DNA of 64,000 nucleotides from Chloroflexota bacterium (GTDB lineage Bacteria; Chloroflexota; Anaerolineae; Anaerolineales; Villigracilaceae): contig JAPLGS010000156.1 of the NCBI GenBank assembly GCA_026390015.1, positions 1-64,000 of the forward strand, written 5' to 3'. Under the pieces are notes generated by a model. That model saw nothing but the letters and a program-made list of their open reading frames with translations. It searched no databases and was not told the DNA's origin. The translations under genes were made by a program, and so were the position numbers. Shown piece after piece: positions 27,757 through 38,030 of the stretch. How positions within the stretch are numbered: the stretch's first letter is position 1; every line of letters starts with the position of its first letter.

Positions 27757-28413
27757 ATGGAACTTTATTTTATCCGTCACGGACAATCGGTCAACAACGC
27801 AGGCTCGAATAACCCCGAGTACAAGGAACATCCAGATCCATATTTGACAGAGATGGGAATTGAACAGGCGAAATATCTTGCAAAATATCTCAAGGAAAAA
27901 CAACACATCACCAACGACAGGGTTTGGAATAACCAAAACCAATTTGGATTTGGCTTCACCCACATCTACACCAGCCTGATGGAACGCGCTGTGGCAAATG
28001 AAGATAAATTCAGCGGCCTTCCAGGAAAACCGCGTTCCTTCTTTGAGAAAAACTTCCCCGAGTTAAAACTCCCAAACAATTTGGATGAATCAGGCTGGTG
28101 GAATCGCCCATTTGAAAGCGATGAAGAACGCCAACCCCGCGCGGATAATTTCTTCGCCGAACTGATCGCCCGGCATGCTGACAGGCAAGGTCAGCCCGAA
28201 GAGCGCATCGCCATCGTCAGTCACGGCGGATTTTTCGTGCGGCTGATTTCGTCCATGTTAAAACTTCCCTGGCGTCAGGCGGCATTTGATATGAAATCAT
28301 GGTTCCTGCTCAACAATAGCTCGATCAGCCGCTTTGATATTCGCGATGGCGAGATCATGATTTCTTATATCAATCAGACCCGCCATTTGCCCGCGCATTT
28401 AATCAGTGGATAA
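27757..28413 (+). CDS. Histidine phosphatase family protein
   Basis: The protein has 218 residues. The phosphohistidine motif ELYFIRHGQSVNN opens the protein, ERAV and the second catalytic His in IAIVSHGGFFVRL are present, and the fold is that of the phosphoglycerate mutase-like superfamily. The substrate is not evident. I start at the ATG at 27757, directly before the first strand; open sequence upstream covers the hairpin and lacks family similarity. The next gene starts 7 bases downstream. Confidence 0.88.
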   Translation: MELYFIRHGQSVNNAGSNNPEYKEHPDPYLTEMGIEQAKYLAKYLKEKQHITNDRVWNNQNQFGFGFTHIYTSLMERAVANEDKFSGLPGKPRSFFEKNFPELKLPNNLDESGWWNRPFESDEERQPRADNFFAELIARHADRQGQPEERIAIVSHGGFFVRLISSMLKLPWRQAAFDMKSWFLLNNSSISRFDIRDGEIMISYINQTRHLPAHLISG

Positions 28414-28420
28414 TTATTTC

Positions 28421-29338
28421 ATGATGCATAAACTCTTAATTCTCGCGCAAGATGGAAATAAATACCGCGCACTGATCGAAGAAGCGCGGCTCGATCATTT
28501 GGAATTTGCGACTCAACCCGCCGCAGATGTGGATATCGTTTTGGGCGAACCTAGCCTGATCAAAGTCGCTCTCGAGTCTCTCTCCGCCTTGAGCTGGGCG
28601 CAGTCTATTTGGGCTGGTGTGGAGCCGTTGCTGGATCCCGCTGCCCGCCGTGATTACATCCTCACCAACGCGCGCGGCGTCTTCGGCAAACTCATGTCTG
28701 AATATATCGTTGGCTATCTGCTGGCACATGAACGCAAAATGTTCCAACGAATCGAAGCGCAAAAAAACAAACATTGGGAAGACTCTGATACAGGCACGCT
28801 GCGCGGAAAAATGATCGGGTTGCTGGGCGTTGGTTCGATCGGCGCGGAAGTTGCGCGGACCGCGAAGTTTTTCGGCATGACCGTTCGCGGCTACACGATC
28901 AGCAGCGAGGCAAGTACGCACGTAGATATGTACTATCATGGAAATGATCTATTAAAATTTTCAACTGGACTCGATTATCTCGTCAACATCCTGCCCAATA
29001 CAAACGAGACGCGCAAGATCATCAACGCCAATCTACTGAACAGCCTGCCCCCGCACGCGCTCTTCATCAACGTTGGCCGCGGCTCCGCAGTGGACGAATC
29101 CACGCTGACCGAAGCCTTGAATCACAACAGAATCGCGGGTGCGGTGTTAGATGTATTTGAACAGGAACCGCTTCCAAAAGATCATCCATTTTGGACAATA
29201 CCAAACCTGCGGATGACCTTCCACACCGCCGCGCCAAGCCTGGCGGAAGATATAACGAAATTATTTATTGAAAATTATAGGTTGTTCAACGAAGGTAAGT
29301 CCTTGAAATATCAAGTGGATTTTAAGCGCGGCTATTAA
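28421..29338 (+). CDS. D-isomer-specific 2-hydroxyacid dehydrogenase family protein
   Basis: The protein has 305 residues. The NAD-binding Rossmann motif is GLLGVGSIGAEVA. The catalytic Arg is in INVGRGSAVDE, the Glu in DVFEQEPLPKDHPFW and the His in MTFHTAAPS. The substrate is unknown (GhrA/phosphoglycerate dehydrogenase-like). The start is the ATG at 28421 or the next codon pair at 28424; an in-frame GTG at 28406 overlaps the phosphatase gene. Confidence 0.88.
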   Translation: MMHKLLILAQDGNKYRALIEEARLDHLEFATQPAADVDIVLGEPSLIKVALESLSALSWAQSIWAGVEPLLDPAARRDYILTNARGVFGKLMSEYIVGYLLAHERKMFQRIEAQKNKHWEDSDTGTLRGKMIGLLGVGSIGAEVARTAKFFGMTVRGYTISSEASTHVDMYYHGNDLLKFSTGLDYLVNILPNTNETRKIINANLLNSLPPHALFINVGRGSAVDESTLTEALNHNRIAGAVLDVFEQEPLPKDHPFWTIPNLRMTFHTAAPSLAEDITKLFIENYRLFNEGKSLKYQVDFKRGY

Positions 29339-29402
29339 TCTCGTTGCGGGAAGGGTCATCTCCCCGGTAAAGCATTGACATAAACTAATAACAGGAGCAT
29401 AC

Positions 29403-30626
29403 ATGACAACACAATATAAAATTTATCCATACCGCTGGATGGTGCTGACCGTTTTCATGTTCGTCAATATCACCATCCAGATCCTGTGGATCTCATATGC
29501 GCCGATCACGGGTCCCGCCGCCAGGTTTTACGGGGTGGATGATTTGCAAATTGGATTCCTGTCTATGTCGTTCATGATCGCATTCATTCCGCTGTCCATT
29601 CCCGTTTCGTGGGTCATTGACACATACGGATTTCGGCTGGCCGTCAGCATTGGCGCGGTCATGATGGGAATTTTTGGAATTCTGCGTGGGATGGCTGGCA
29701 CGAATTACACACTAGTCTTGTGGAGCACCTTTGGAATCGCCGCCGCGCAGCCGTTCCTGCTCAACACATGGACAAAAGTCCCTGCCAACTGGTTCGCGCT
29801 TGAAGAACGCGCCACCGCTGTCGGCCTGGTAACACTGGCGAGTCTCGTCGGTACCGCGTTAGGAATGGTACTGACGCCGATCTTGATGGAAAGCATATCC
29901 ATTTCAACCATTCAACTTTATTATGGCGGCATTGCCGCAGTTTCAGCAATTTTATTTGTGGCATTATCCCGTGAGACTCCTCCCACTCCGCCCTGCCCTC
30001 CAGGAATGGAAGTCCGCGCGCTGATGTTGGACGGTTTGAAACACGCATTAACCGTGAAAGTATTTTGGTTCGGCCTGGCAATTTCATTTATCGGGCTCGG
30101 AATATTCAACGGTATAACCACCTGGATCGAGAACATCATCCGTCCACGAGGATTTACTCCCACAGATGCGGGCACACTCGGCGCGTTGATGATCGTCGGC
30201 GGCGTGATCGGCGCGGTGGTCATCCCCGCGCTTTCCGATAAATTTCGCAAACGTCAGCTGTTCCTTTTTATATCATTCATCGGCGCGATCCCAGGTCTGA
30301 TCGGATTGACATTCGCCAGCAGCGGCATCCTCCTGTTCATATCCGCATTTGTGCTGGGATTTTTCCTGACGAGCGCCATGCCTGTCATCATGCAATACAC
30401 TGCCGAGGTGACGCATCCCACACCGGAAGGCACATCCAATGGATTGATCCAACTCTTCGGACAGGCTTCGGTGGTTTTCGTTTTCTTAATGGAAGCGCTG
30501 AAAAGCTCGGATGGTTCGTTCACACCAGCCTTATTAATGGCGGCGGCCTTTTTGATCCTGAGCCTGTTCTTCATTTCGCAAATGAAAGACCCGCAGAACC
30601 TCACTCAAAATAAAGGGAATTTATGA
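29403..30626 (+). CDS. Major facilitator superfamily transporter
   Basis: The 407 residues have about twelve hydrophobic segments in two halves, a charged central loop near residues 195-215, and MFS-type loop motifs between TM2 and TM3 (VIDTYGFRLA) and between TM8 and TM9 (LSDKFRKRQ). The substrate cannot be inferred. ACAGGAG precedes the start. The stop overlaps the dehydratase start (ATGA), so transporter and enzyme are made together and the carrier may import an amino acid or related compound. Confidence 0.88.
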   Translation: MTTQYKIYPYRWMVLTVFMFVNITIQILWISYAPITGPAARFYGVDDLQIGFLSMSFMIAFIPLSIPVSWVIDTYGFRLAVSIGAVMMGIFGILRGMAGTNYTLVLWSTFGIAAAQPFLLNTWTKVPANWFALEERATAVGLVTLASLVGTALGMVLTPILMESISISTIQLYYGGIAAVSAILFVALSRETPPTPPCPPGMEVRALMLDGLKHALTVKVFWFGLAISFIGLGIFNGITTWIENIIRPRGFTPTDAGTLGALMIVGGVIGAVVIPALSDKFRKRQLFLFISFIGAIPGLIGLTFASSGILLFISAFVLGFFLTSAMPVIMQYTAEVTHPTPEGTSNGLIQLFGQASVVFVFLMEALKSSDGSFTPALLMAAAFLILSLFFISQMKDPQNLTQNKGNL

Positions 30627-31570
30627 CACCCTCACTAATTGACATCCGCGCGGCTGCGCAAAGGATCAAGCCGTACGCGCACCGCACACCCGTGATGACC
30701 AATGAAAGTTTGAATCAGCAAGTTGGCGCACAGGTATTTCTAAAATGTGAGAACCTGCAAAAAGTGGGCGCATTTAAATTTCGCGGAGCGTGCAATGCGG
30801 TTTATTCCTTAACCGCCGATGAAGCCGCGCGCGGAGTCTGCACGCATTCATCGGGCAATCACGCGGCGGCCCTGGCGCTCGCGGCAAGAATGCGCGGAAT
30901 TCCTGCTTATATCGTGATGCCGAACAATGCGCCATCGGTAAAGAAAAATGCCGTGGCTGGATACGGCGGTTTGATCACATTTTGTGAGCCGACACTTGCA
31001 GCCAGGGAAAACACGTTGGAACGGATCAGCCTTGATACGGGCGCGAATGTTGTTCATCCATATAATGATGAACGTGTGATAACTGGTCAAGGGACAGCGG
31101 CTTTGGAATTGCTGGAAGATATCCCTGATCTGGATGTGATCATCGCGCCTGTCGGTGGCGGCGGATTGTTGAGCGGCACGGCCATCGCGGCGACGGAACT
31201 CAAAAATGGAATTCGTGTGATCGCGGGCGAACCTGAAATGGCAGACGATGCTTTTCGTTCGATAAAAGCTGGCAACATCATTCCATCAAATGATCCAAAA
31301 ACAATTGCGGATGGTTTGCTGACGTCACTTGGCACGCTCACATTTCCGATCATTCAAGATCGCGTTAAACAAATCGTCACAGTTAGCGAAATGGGAATTA
31401 TCGCTTCGATGAAATTTATCTGGGAGCGTGCGAAAATTATTATTGAACCATCATCGGCTGTGGCAATCGGCGTGTTGTGGGAAAAGAAAATTGATCTCAA
31501 CGGACTCAAGATTGGAGTCATTTTGAGCGGCGGCAATGTAGATCTGGAAAATTTACCGTGGCACAAATAA
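30623..31570 (+). CDS. PLP-dependent threonine/serine dehydratase-like enzyme
   Basis: The protein has 315 residues of fold-type II. The PLP lysine lies in KVGAFKFRGACN, the substrate loop is SSGNHAAALALAA, and the phosphate-binding glycine loop is VGGGGLLSGTA. There is no C-terminal ACT regulatory domain, so it resembles catabolic threonine dehydratase, serine racemase or threo-3-hydroxyaspartate dehydratase. These cannot be told apart here. It is coupled to the upstream MFS gene and followed by a strong terminator. Confidence 0.88.
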   Translation: MTPSLIDIRAAAQRIKPYAHRTPVMTNESLNQQVGAQVFLKCENLQKVGAFKFRGACNAVYSLTADEAARGVCTHSSGNHAAALALAARMRGIPAYIVMPNNAPSVKKNAVAGYGGLITFCEPTLAARENTLERISLDTGANVVHPYNDERVITGQGTAALELLEDIPDLDVIIAPVGGGGLLSGTAIAATELKNGIRVIAGEPEMADDAFRSIKAGNIIPSNDPKTIADGLLTSLGTLTFPIIQDRVKQIVTVSEMGIIASMKFIWERAKIIIEPSSAVAIGVLWEKKIDLNGLKIGVILSGGNVDLENLPWHK

Positions 31571-31587
31571 AATCACATTCTTAAAAT

Positions 31588-31626
31588 AAAACAGGCGGGT
31601 CGACAAATAATCGACCTGCCTGTTTT
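31588..31626. terminator. Bidirectional terminator between the dehydratase gene and tpx
   Basis: The stem AAAACAGGCGGGTCGA/TCGACCTGCCTGTTTT (one G-U-type mismatch) has a 7-nt loop, with T-runs outside on the plus strand and A-rich sequence opposite, serving both converging genes. Confidence 0.85.
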
Positions 31627-31642
31627 ATTTTTTCTGTTTCGC

Positions 31643-32167
31643 TTACGTCAACGCAGCTTGGGCGGCGGCGATGACTTCATCATAATTTGGCTCTTCACCA
31701 AGCGTCGGCAGATAATTGACATACACCAAATTTCCATCGCGCCCGACGATAAAGACCGAACGACGCAGGTAACGGCGGTCTTTAATGAGCACGCCATACT
31801 TCAGCCCAAAATCAGTTTCAATTACATCCGATACAACTTTCACTTTGTCTACGCCCGCTGCGCCGCACCAGCGTTTTTGCGCCATCGGAAAATCAGTGCT
31901 GATGGTGTAGATGATAATATCATCGCCCAGGCTGGAAGCCTCTACATTAAAGCGGCGTGTCTCGCGGTCACACACATCAGTATCCAGCGAAGGCACTGCC
32001 GATAAAATGATGACCTTGCCTTTTGATTCCAACAAAGGGTTGACGCCTGCCCAGCCCGTAACCACACAACTAAAATCAGGCGCGGCTTGACCGACTTTTA
32101 CTTCATCACCAAGCATTGTTGCGAACTTGTCACCGAGTTTAAACACATCTGTACGAACCGTTGTCAT
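31643..32167 (-). CDS. tpx: Thiol peroxidase (Tpx-type peroxiredoxin)
   Basis: The protein has 174 residues. The peroxidatic Cys is in SLDTDVCDRETRRF, the resolving Cys is in QKRWCGAAG, and the N-terminal G..APDFSCV strand is typical. It reduces hydroperoxides with thioredoxin. AAGGAG precedes the ATG. It lies downstream of prfC on the same strand with an 84-bp gap and ends at a terminator. Confidence 0.96.
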   Translation of the reverse strand: MTTVRTDVFKLGDKFATMLGDEVKVGQAAPDFSCVVTGWAGVNPLLESKGKVIILSAVPSLDTDVCDRETRRFNVEASSLGDDIIIYTISTDFPMAQKRWCGAAGVDKVKVVSDVIETDFGLKYGVLIKDRRYLRRSVFIVGRDGNLVYVNYLPTLGEEPNYDEVIAAAQAALT

Positions 32168-32251
32168 ATTTATTTTCTCCTTGATATAAAGATTAGCGCA
32201 GAACGAAAATTCTTACATCCAAAACGATCAGTTTCTGAATCACTTCATTGT

Positions 32252-33874
32252 TCAGGCCGCGTTGATCTCCACAAAACGTAATTCTGGATTTTTCTCAGTG
32301 TAATGTTTCAAGAAAAATGTGGAGCTAAAAAGCGCGACCCATTCATCACGCGCGTCACGTGCAATCATCACTTCGCCGCGGTTGGGAAGTTTTTCAATGA
32401 CATCATCCGCGCCTTTGATCCAGCGCATCAAAATGTGAGGCAATCTTTCCAGATCGGTCGGGACGTTATACTCTGCTTTCAATCTGGCTTGCACCACATC
32501 AAATTGCAATTGTCCAACCACCGCCAGGATCGGCTCGCGCTTGAAGGCATTCAGATTATATAGAACCTGAACCGCGCCCTCGCTTTCCAGTTGACTCAAA
32601 CCCTTGGCAAATTGTTTTTGTTTGTTCAGATCAGTATTCCGCAGCAAGGCAAAATGCTCGGGTTGAAAACGCGGAATCGACGCAAAGTGAAACGGAGCGC
32701 CGGAACACAGCGTATCTCCGATCGCAAACTCTCCATTGTTGGGAAGCCCCAGCACATCACCGGGGAAAGCTTCATCAATGATCTCGCGCTCGCTGGCAAA
32801 AAGTTTATACGGCCGCAGCAAGCGGATCGTTTTACCGGATTGAGCGTGGACAAGATCCATCCCGCGTTCAAACCGCCCGGAACAGATCCGTAAAAAGGCA
32901 ACACTGTCACGATGTTTGGGATTCATGTTGGCCTGGATCTTAAAAACAAATCCAGAGAAATTCTGCGCGTCTGGCAGGATCATCCCAGCATCACTCTGGT
33001 ATGGTTGAGGCTGAGGAGCAATTTTTACGAAAGCATCCAGGAATAAACGTACGCCAAAATTAGTGACCGCACTGCCGAAAAAGACAGGCGTTTGTATTTC
33101 GTTTAGCACACTCTCCTGATCGAAGAGAATTCCTACTTCATCCAAAAGATGAATGCTCTCCATGAGGTGTTCAAGACGGGTTTTGGATAAAATTTTATTT
33201 TGTTCAAGATATTCGAGGGGCACAATTACTTCAGGAGCCATGCGTTCATTGCGCTCGGTGCGTTCAAACAAATGGACATCCTGCGAGGCACGATCGTAAA
33301 CTCCGCTAAAATCCGGTCCATCCCCGATCGGCCAATTCATTGGGATCGGCTCCATCCCCAAAACTTTTTTGATCTCGTCGAGCAACTCCAGCGGGTCACG
33401 CGCAGGCCGATCCATTTTGTTGATGAATGTAAAGATGGGAATTCCACGCTTGCGGCAAACATCAAATAATTTAAGCGTCTGCGGTTCAATGCCTTTGGCC
33501 GCGTCTATCACCATTACAGCGCTGTCCACTGCAGATAGCGTGCGATAAGTATCCTCGGAAAAATCCTGATGTCCGGGGGTATCCAGCAGATTGATCACGT
33601 GATCTTGATAGGGGAATTGCAGGATCGTGGAGGTAATTGAAATGCCTCTCTCACGTTCCATCGCCATCCAGTCGGAAGTGGTGGCGCGTTGATTCTTTCG
33701 GGCACGGACATTCCCAGCCAGTTCAATGGCGTTTCCATATAAAAGCAGTTTTTCGGTCAGAGTAGTTTTGCCCGCATCTGGGTGTGAAATAATGGCGAAG
33801 GTGCGCCGGGCGGCTATCGATTCATTCAGGGAAATATTCTGAGTGGTATAGAGTAATGGACTTTCAGCTTGCAT
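32252..33874 (-). CDS. prfC: Peptide chain release factor 3
   Basis: RF3 is the GTPase that recycles RF1/RF2 after termination. The protein has 540 residues. The G1 motif is ISHPDAGKTTLTEKLL, followed by ERERGISIT (switch), LLDTPGHQDFSEDTYR (G3) and FINKMDRPARDP (G4), then RF3-specific C-terminal domains (GQLQFDVVQARLKAEY). An earlier in-frame ATG at 33946 would add 24 residues. I choose 33874 because GGAG lies about 9 bases upstream and the length fits the family. Confidence 0.95.
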   Translation of the reverse strand: MQAESPLLYTTQNISLNESIAARRTFAIISHPDAGKTTLTEKLLLYGNAIELAGNVRARKNQRATTSDWMAMERERGISITSTILQFPYQDHVINLLDTPGHQDFSEDTYRTLSAVDSAVMVIDAAKGIEPQTLKLFDVCRKRGIPIFTFINKMDRPARDPLELLDEIKKVLGMEPIPMNWPIGDGPDFSGVYDRASQDVHLFERTERNERMAPEVIVPLEYLEQNKILSKTRLEHLMESIHLLDEVGILFDQESVLNEIQTPVFFGSAVTNFGVRLFLDAFVKIAPQPQPYQSDAGMILPDAQNFSGFVFKIQANMNPKHRDSVAFLRICSGRFERGMDLVHAQSGKTIRLLRPYKLFASEREIIDEAFPGDVLGLPNNGEFAIGDTLCSGAPFHFASIPRFQPEHFALLRNTDLNKQKQFAKGLSQLESEGAVQVLYNLNAFKREPILAVVGQLQFDVVQARLKAEYNVPTDLERLPHILMRWIKGADDVIEKLPNRGEVMIARDARDEWVALFSSTFFLKHYTEKNPELRFVEINAA

Positions 33875-34010
33875 TCGTTTTTCTCCAAGCCTTTTTGAAA
33901 GGCTCGAAATTTTAGCATAGATTTCAGTAGATTGTGAATCAAACATATTTGAGTCGGTGCAAGTTCTATCAGTATTGCTGCAAGCTTATTTTATACGGCA
34001 CAGATGGCGC

Positions 34011-34045
34011 ACAAAAAAACAGCCAGAACTTTGAATTCTGGCTGT
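34011..34045 (-). terminator. Intrinsic terminator after the multicopper oxidase gene
   Basis: On the minus strand the 10-bp stem ACAGCCAGAA/TTCTGGCTGT with a 7-nt loop is followed by TTTTTTT. Confidence 0.88.
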
Positions 34046-34067
34046 GTCGGGATGAAATTTTCTTTTT

Positions 34068-36233
34068 CTACTTTACGATCAGAGGGCGCATCATATCATG
34101 TTCTTCGTGGTCGAGGATATGACAATGCCAAACGTACTCGTTGCCGCCGGTGCGCGGGCTGGCTGGAACTACAAAGGGAACCTTGGGCAATTTGAACTTC
34201 ATGATGACCGTGGTCACCTCACCCGGATTCATCTTGATGGTTTCCTTCCAACCCAACTCAGTCGCATCCGGTCCGCGGGCCGGGCCGGTGTAGGTCGGCA
34301 CGCCATTGGTGTATTGCATGTTACCAGCCGCGTCCGTGAAGGATTGGCGCGCCAATATCTGCGCATTAACAAGGTGGAAGTGGATCGGGTGCGTGTCCAT
34401 GGTCAGGTTGGCGATCTGCCAGACTTCGGTAGAACCGGCAATTGGGGTCTCAGTGGCGGCGGCATCGTATGCGCGCGCGTAATTGGTGCCATTATCCGGG
34501 TTCAAAGGGTCTATGTAATAATCCATTGGTAATGGAGCCGGAACATTGGTCCCGAGCAATTGCGCCAGACGGCCGTGCTCGTCGAATACCTCATTGAGAG
34601 TCAACTGGCGAACAGTCGCGCGCTTCGGAAGTTTTACTGCGCCGGTGACAATGGAAGCGCCAAGCGGGACGAGGAAGGGATCGATCCCTGAAGCCTTGTT
34701 TGTGGCTAAAGGCAAGGCAGGCGTAATCGCCATGGGAACATCCGCCTTGCCGGTCACGGTCGGCCCAATATCAAAGCGCATGATGTTGCGTGTATTAAGA
34801 CCGGCTACTTCGTTCTGGTCAAAGGTGGGGTCGCCGCCAGGGAAGGGCGCGGGCGCGTCGGTATAGAGGATGAAACTCTTGCCGGCAAACCCTGCGAAAT
34901 CCACGATCACATCCCAGCGTTCGCCGGGAGCAGTGAGCAGGCTTCCGCCAGGGTTGGCAAGATCAACCGTTGTATTATCATATGGCAGGAAATTCATCGG
35001 GCGATTGGATGGAACATCCACAGGATTCGCAAGGAAGCCGCCCTCGGTACCGATCACAAGGAAGTTGGGTCCGGGTTTTGTGAAATCCGGCATGCCGCTG
35101 CCTTTATCTTCATAAAGCTGCAGGTTGAAGAAACGTGCCTGGCAGGCATTAAGAATGCGCAAGCGATATCGGGCTGGCTCCAGCGCTGCGAATGGATGTA
35201 CCACGCCATTGACCAGCATCGTATCACCGAACATCTCCGGAACTACGGAACTTGCCGGCGGAGTGAACGGAGTGGTGAGCGGAGGTGCGCTATCCCAAAG
35301 ATCATATTCATGCGGGTACCACAAACTGCCCGGGGTTGATTTGCCAGTCCAGGTGAGATCCGTGCCATCCACAAATATCTTATCCTGGAAAATGAGCGGG
35401 ATTTCGCGTCCGCCGTTTTCGATGAATTCAGGCAGACCAAGCGCTTTTAGGCTTGCTTCAAACTTATCGCGGAGAATGTATGCTGATGCGATTCCCGCGT
35501 AGGCGTTCAACCGTGTGATGCCCACTGCGTGATCGTGATACCACATCATGCGAGCGCTCTGATTGTTGGGATAGTAAACTTCAGACTGCCCGGGCAGTAA
35601 ATTCTTGTTGATCGTCTTGTAGATATTCATTGCGCCGCTCTGCGCGCTGGTTCCATAACCGCCAGTGCTGTCAGACCAGGCAAATGGTCCGCCGTCGCTG
35701 ATCCAGGGGACTTCGCCGCCATGCAGATGGGTTGAAATCCGATTCTCACCAAGTTCCGCACCCATAACGGTGGTATCCACCATTAGAGGATGCGAGCCAG
35801 TCAGATTGTTTTGGAAAGTGATTTGAACTGGTGTGCCTTTTTGGGCGATAATGATTCCGCCCAGATGCCTTTGTGGCACTTTTTGAGTCGGAGTGTCGCC
35901 TAGATTGGTTCGAGAATGATATCCACGCAAGGTGGTGGGATTGTCAAGTTTAGCTAAATCAGGATGCAGGTAATCCGTGTACTGGTTAACATCAATTGTA
36001 TAATGCTGGGCTTTGATATCATCGACTTTCCAGAGTCGTTTGCCATCTGGTACAGCCACCGGGATTCCGTTGGGATCCAATGGATATACCCCGCGCAAGG
36101 GTTGAACGAATTTTGTCAAAGCGTTGCTTTTAGAAAAGGCTTTCACCGCCAGTTTCTGTACGCTATTTGCTAAAAACCATAATCCAGTAATGCTGGCTGC
36201 GCCAAGTTTTAGAAAATCTCTTCTGCTGATCAT
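34068..36233 (-). CDS. Tat-exported multicopper oxidase (CotA/bilirubin oxidase-like)
   Basis: The protein has 721 residues. The N-terminus MISRRDFLKLG is a Tat signal followed by a hydrophobic stretch, so export in folded form is expected. Copper motifs occur in the usual order: STHLHGG, WYHDHAVG, HPIHFHLVN and WHCHILDHEEHDMM (type 1, 2 and 3 sites). The C-terminal Met ligand fits a laccase/bilirubin-oxidase-like enzyme. I start at the ATG at 36233, where GGAG in ATGGAGAAATTT serves as ribosome binding site. Substrate may be phenolics, bilirubin-like compounds or metal ions. Confidence 0.93.
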   Translation of the reverse strand: MISRRDFLKLGAASITGLWFLANSVQKLAVKAFSKSNALTKFVQPLRGVYPLDPNGIPVAVPDGKRLWKVDDIKAQHYTIDVNQYTDYLHPDLAKLDNPTTLRGYHSRTNLGDTPTQKVPQRHLGGIIIAQKGTPVQITFQNNLTGSHPLMVDTTVMGAELGENRISTHLHGGEVPWISDGGPFAWSDSTGGYGTSAQSGAMNIYKTINKNLLPGQSEVYYPNNQSARMMWYHDHAVGITRLNAYAGIASAYILRDKFEASLKALGLPEFIENGGREIPLIFQDKIFVDGTDLTWTGKSTPGSLWYPHEYDLWDSAPPLTTPFTPPASSVVPEMFGDTMLVNGVVHPFAALEPARYRLRILNACQARFFNLQLYEDKGSGMPDFTKPGPNFLVIGTEGGFLANPVDVPSNRPMNFLPYDNTTVDLANPGGSLLTAPGERWDVIVDFAGFAGKSFILYTDAPAPFPGGDPTFDQNEVAGLNTRNIMRFDIGPTVTGKADVPMAITPALPLATNKASGIDPFLVPLGASIVTGAVKLPKRATVRQLTLNEVFDEHGRLAQLLGTNVPAPLPMDYYIDPLNPDNGTNYARAYDAAATETPIAGSTEVWQIANLTMDTHPIHFHLVNAQILARQSFTDAAGNMQYTNGVPTYTGPARGPDATELGWKETIKMNPGEVTTVIMKFKLPKVPFVVPASPRTGGNEYVWHCHILDHEEHDMMRPLIVK

Positions 36234-36812
36234 AAATTTCTCCATTGTAAAAATAAAAAAAAGGGTGGCGATCTTAATTAAAGGTGAACTTGAGGATATT
36301 TTTGCGGCCAAACGATTGACTTATAAATTTTCCAGGAACCTCCTTTCGATTTTGAAAGTATTTCAATGCAAACTACTAAATATAAAAAATTTTTGATTTC
36401 GCCTGCCAAAGTTTGCATTTTTGAAATTTCAATAATATTTTAAGTAAATTTGAAATAACAACAAGTGTCATTTATCACATAAAAAGGAGTATATTTGCCA
36501 AATAGGTTATCTTACCCAAAATTATCAACAATTGACTTGAGTGAACTTTTTGAATGGAAAAACTTCACTTTCTCATCAAGTTTGCATTAATGTAAGTTGG
36601 CCTAGAATATCATGACTCCTAGTGGCTTACAACTATCTAAAAGGATGGGAAAAGGATTATTTTTTTGAACAATTCATTAATCCCTGATTAACCCGTATTG
36701 GCTGCTTAGCTCATCCGCCTAGATTGGTGAAGTAAAACAATTCTATTGGTGATATAAGCGGATATAAGCCGGTGTATGTCTCAACGGTTAAAAAATCCAC
36801 AAGATTTGGGCC
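36234..36812. other. AT-rich intergenic region without a supported gene
   Basis: No coding region is convincing. GTTTGCAT-type words occur three times (about 36366 inverted, 36412 and 36581), the first two as part of an imperfect inverted repeat with TTTCAA flanks. The oxidase promoter must lie at the left end but no clear box could be chosen. Confidence 0.45.
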
Positions 36813-36841
36813 TTGCAAAGTCGAATTCGGAGTTGTATACT
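36813..36841 (+). promoter_or_regulatory. Sigma70-type promoter for the M4 protease/inhibitor operon
   Basis: TTGCAA and TATACT are separated by 17 bases. The predicted start near 36848 gives a leader of about 30 nt ending in CAGGAGG before the ATG. Confidence 0.65.
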
Positions 36842-36878
36842 CGTATTAAATAACAGCAAAATTATCCCAGGAGGTAGT

Positions 36879-38030
36879 ATGTCGCATCATCATTCAATAT
36901 TCTGTATCCTTCCACCACATATGCTCGACCAGGTGGCGCAAAGCGGAACAACCGCTCAGCGCGATATGGCGGCGCGAACCCTGGCCGCTTCCAGACAGAT
37001 CCGCGATAGACGGGGAAGCATTACCACCTCAGTGATGAGGGGATCCATTACCGCCACAGGAACAGCGCAACGAACTGTGTATGATGCAAAATTTGGTACC
37101 AATCTACCCGGCTCCATTGCGCGAAAAGAAGGCGACGCTCCAGTCGCAGATGTAGCCGTAAACGAAGCCTATGATGGCAGCGGCGCGACTCATGATCTAT
37201 ACTCGGTTGCGTTCGGTCGAAACTCGATTGACAATCATGGAATGAATCTCAATTCAACTGTCCATTATGATAAAGGCTACGATAATGCTTTTTGGGATGG
37301 GCAACAAATGGTTTATGGCGACGGCGATGAAGACCTGCCCGCATCCGAGCGATTGTTCAATCGCTTCACCATTTCGTTGGATGTGATCGGCCACGAACTG
37401 ACTCACGGTGTCACTCAATACGAAGCCAACCTTGTTTATAAAAATCAACAGGGCGCGCTCAACGAAGCCATCTCGGATATTTTTGGTTCACTGGTCAAAC
37501 AATATCAACGCGATCAAACCGCCGACGCTGCCGATTGGATTATCGGGGAAGGATTGTTCACGGCCAATATCAATGGCGCAGGCATCCGCTCGATGAAGGC
37601 GCCCGGTACCGCCTATAACGACCCCGTGCTTGGCAAAGACCCGCAGCCTGCGCACATGAAAGACTATCTCACCACCGGCCAGGATAACGGCGGAGTCCAC
37701 ATTAACTCTGGCATTATCAACCATGCTTTTTACATCTCAGCAATCGAGATCGGCGGATATGCCTGGGCGAAAGCGGGACAGATCTGGTACAAAACTCTCA
37801 CAGAAAAATTGAATAGCAACTCCAATTTCCAAAATGTGGCCGACCTCACTTTCCAAACCGCCGGCGAAATTTTCGGCGTGGGAAGTTTGGAGCAGATCGG
37901 TGTCAAAACAGGCTGGACTGAAGTCGGTATCGCAGTTGTAGATTCAGGCGGCGGAATACCCCCCATCCCAATTCCTGGCGGCGATGGATGTTTAAAGGGA
38001 CTCCTGCGGTCCGTAGGGTTAGCCAAATGA
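36879..38030 (+). CDS. Protealysin-like M4 metalloprotease
   Basis: The protein has 383 residues. The zinc site HELTHGVTQYE and the third ligand in GALNEAISDIFG are thermolysin hallmarks, and GGVHINSGIINHAFY carries the catalytic His region. No signal peptide is present. A short N-terminal propeptide with PPHML (CILPPHMLDQVAQ) is typical of the protealysin group rather than secreted thermolysins. CAGGAGG precedes the ATG. The stop overlaps the start of the predicted inhibitor gene, matching known protease-emfourin operons. Confidence 0.93.
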   Translation: MSHHHSIFCILPPHMLDQVAQSGTTAQRDMAARTLAASRQIRDRRGSITTSVMRGSITATGTAQRTVYDAKFGTNLPGSIARKEGDAPVADVAVNEAYDGSGATHDLYSVAFGRNSIDNHGMNLNSTVHYDKGYDNAFWDGQQMVYGDGDEDLPASERLFNRFTISLDVIGHELTHGVTQYEANLVYKNQQGALNEAISDIFGSLVKQYQRDQTADAADWIIGEGLFTANINGAGIRSMKAPGTAYNDPVLGKDPQPAHMKDYLTTGQDNGGVHINSGIINHAFYISAIEIGGYAWAKAGQIWYKTLTEKLNSNSNFQNVADLTFQTAGEIFGVGSLEQIGVKTGWTEVGIAVVDSGGGIPPIPIPGGDGCLKGLLRSVGLAK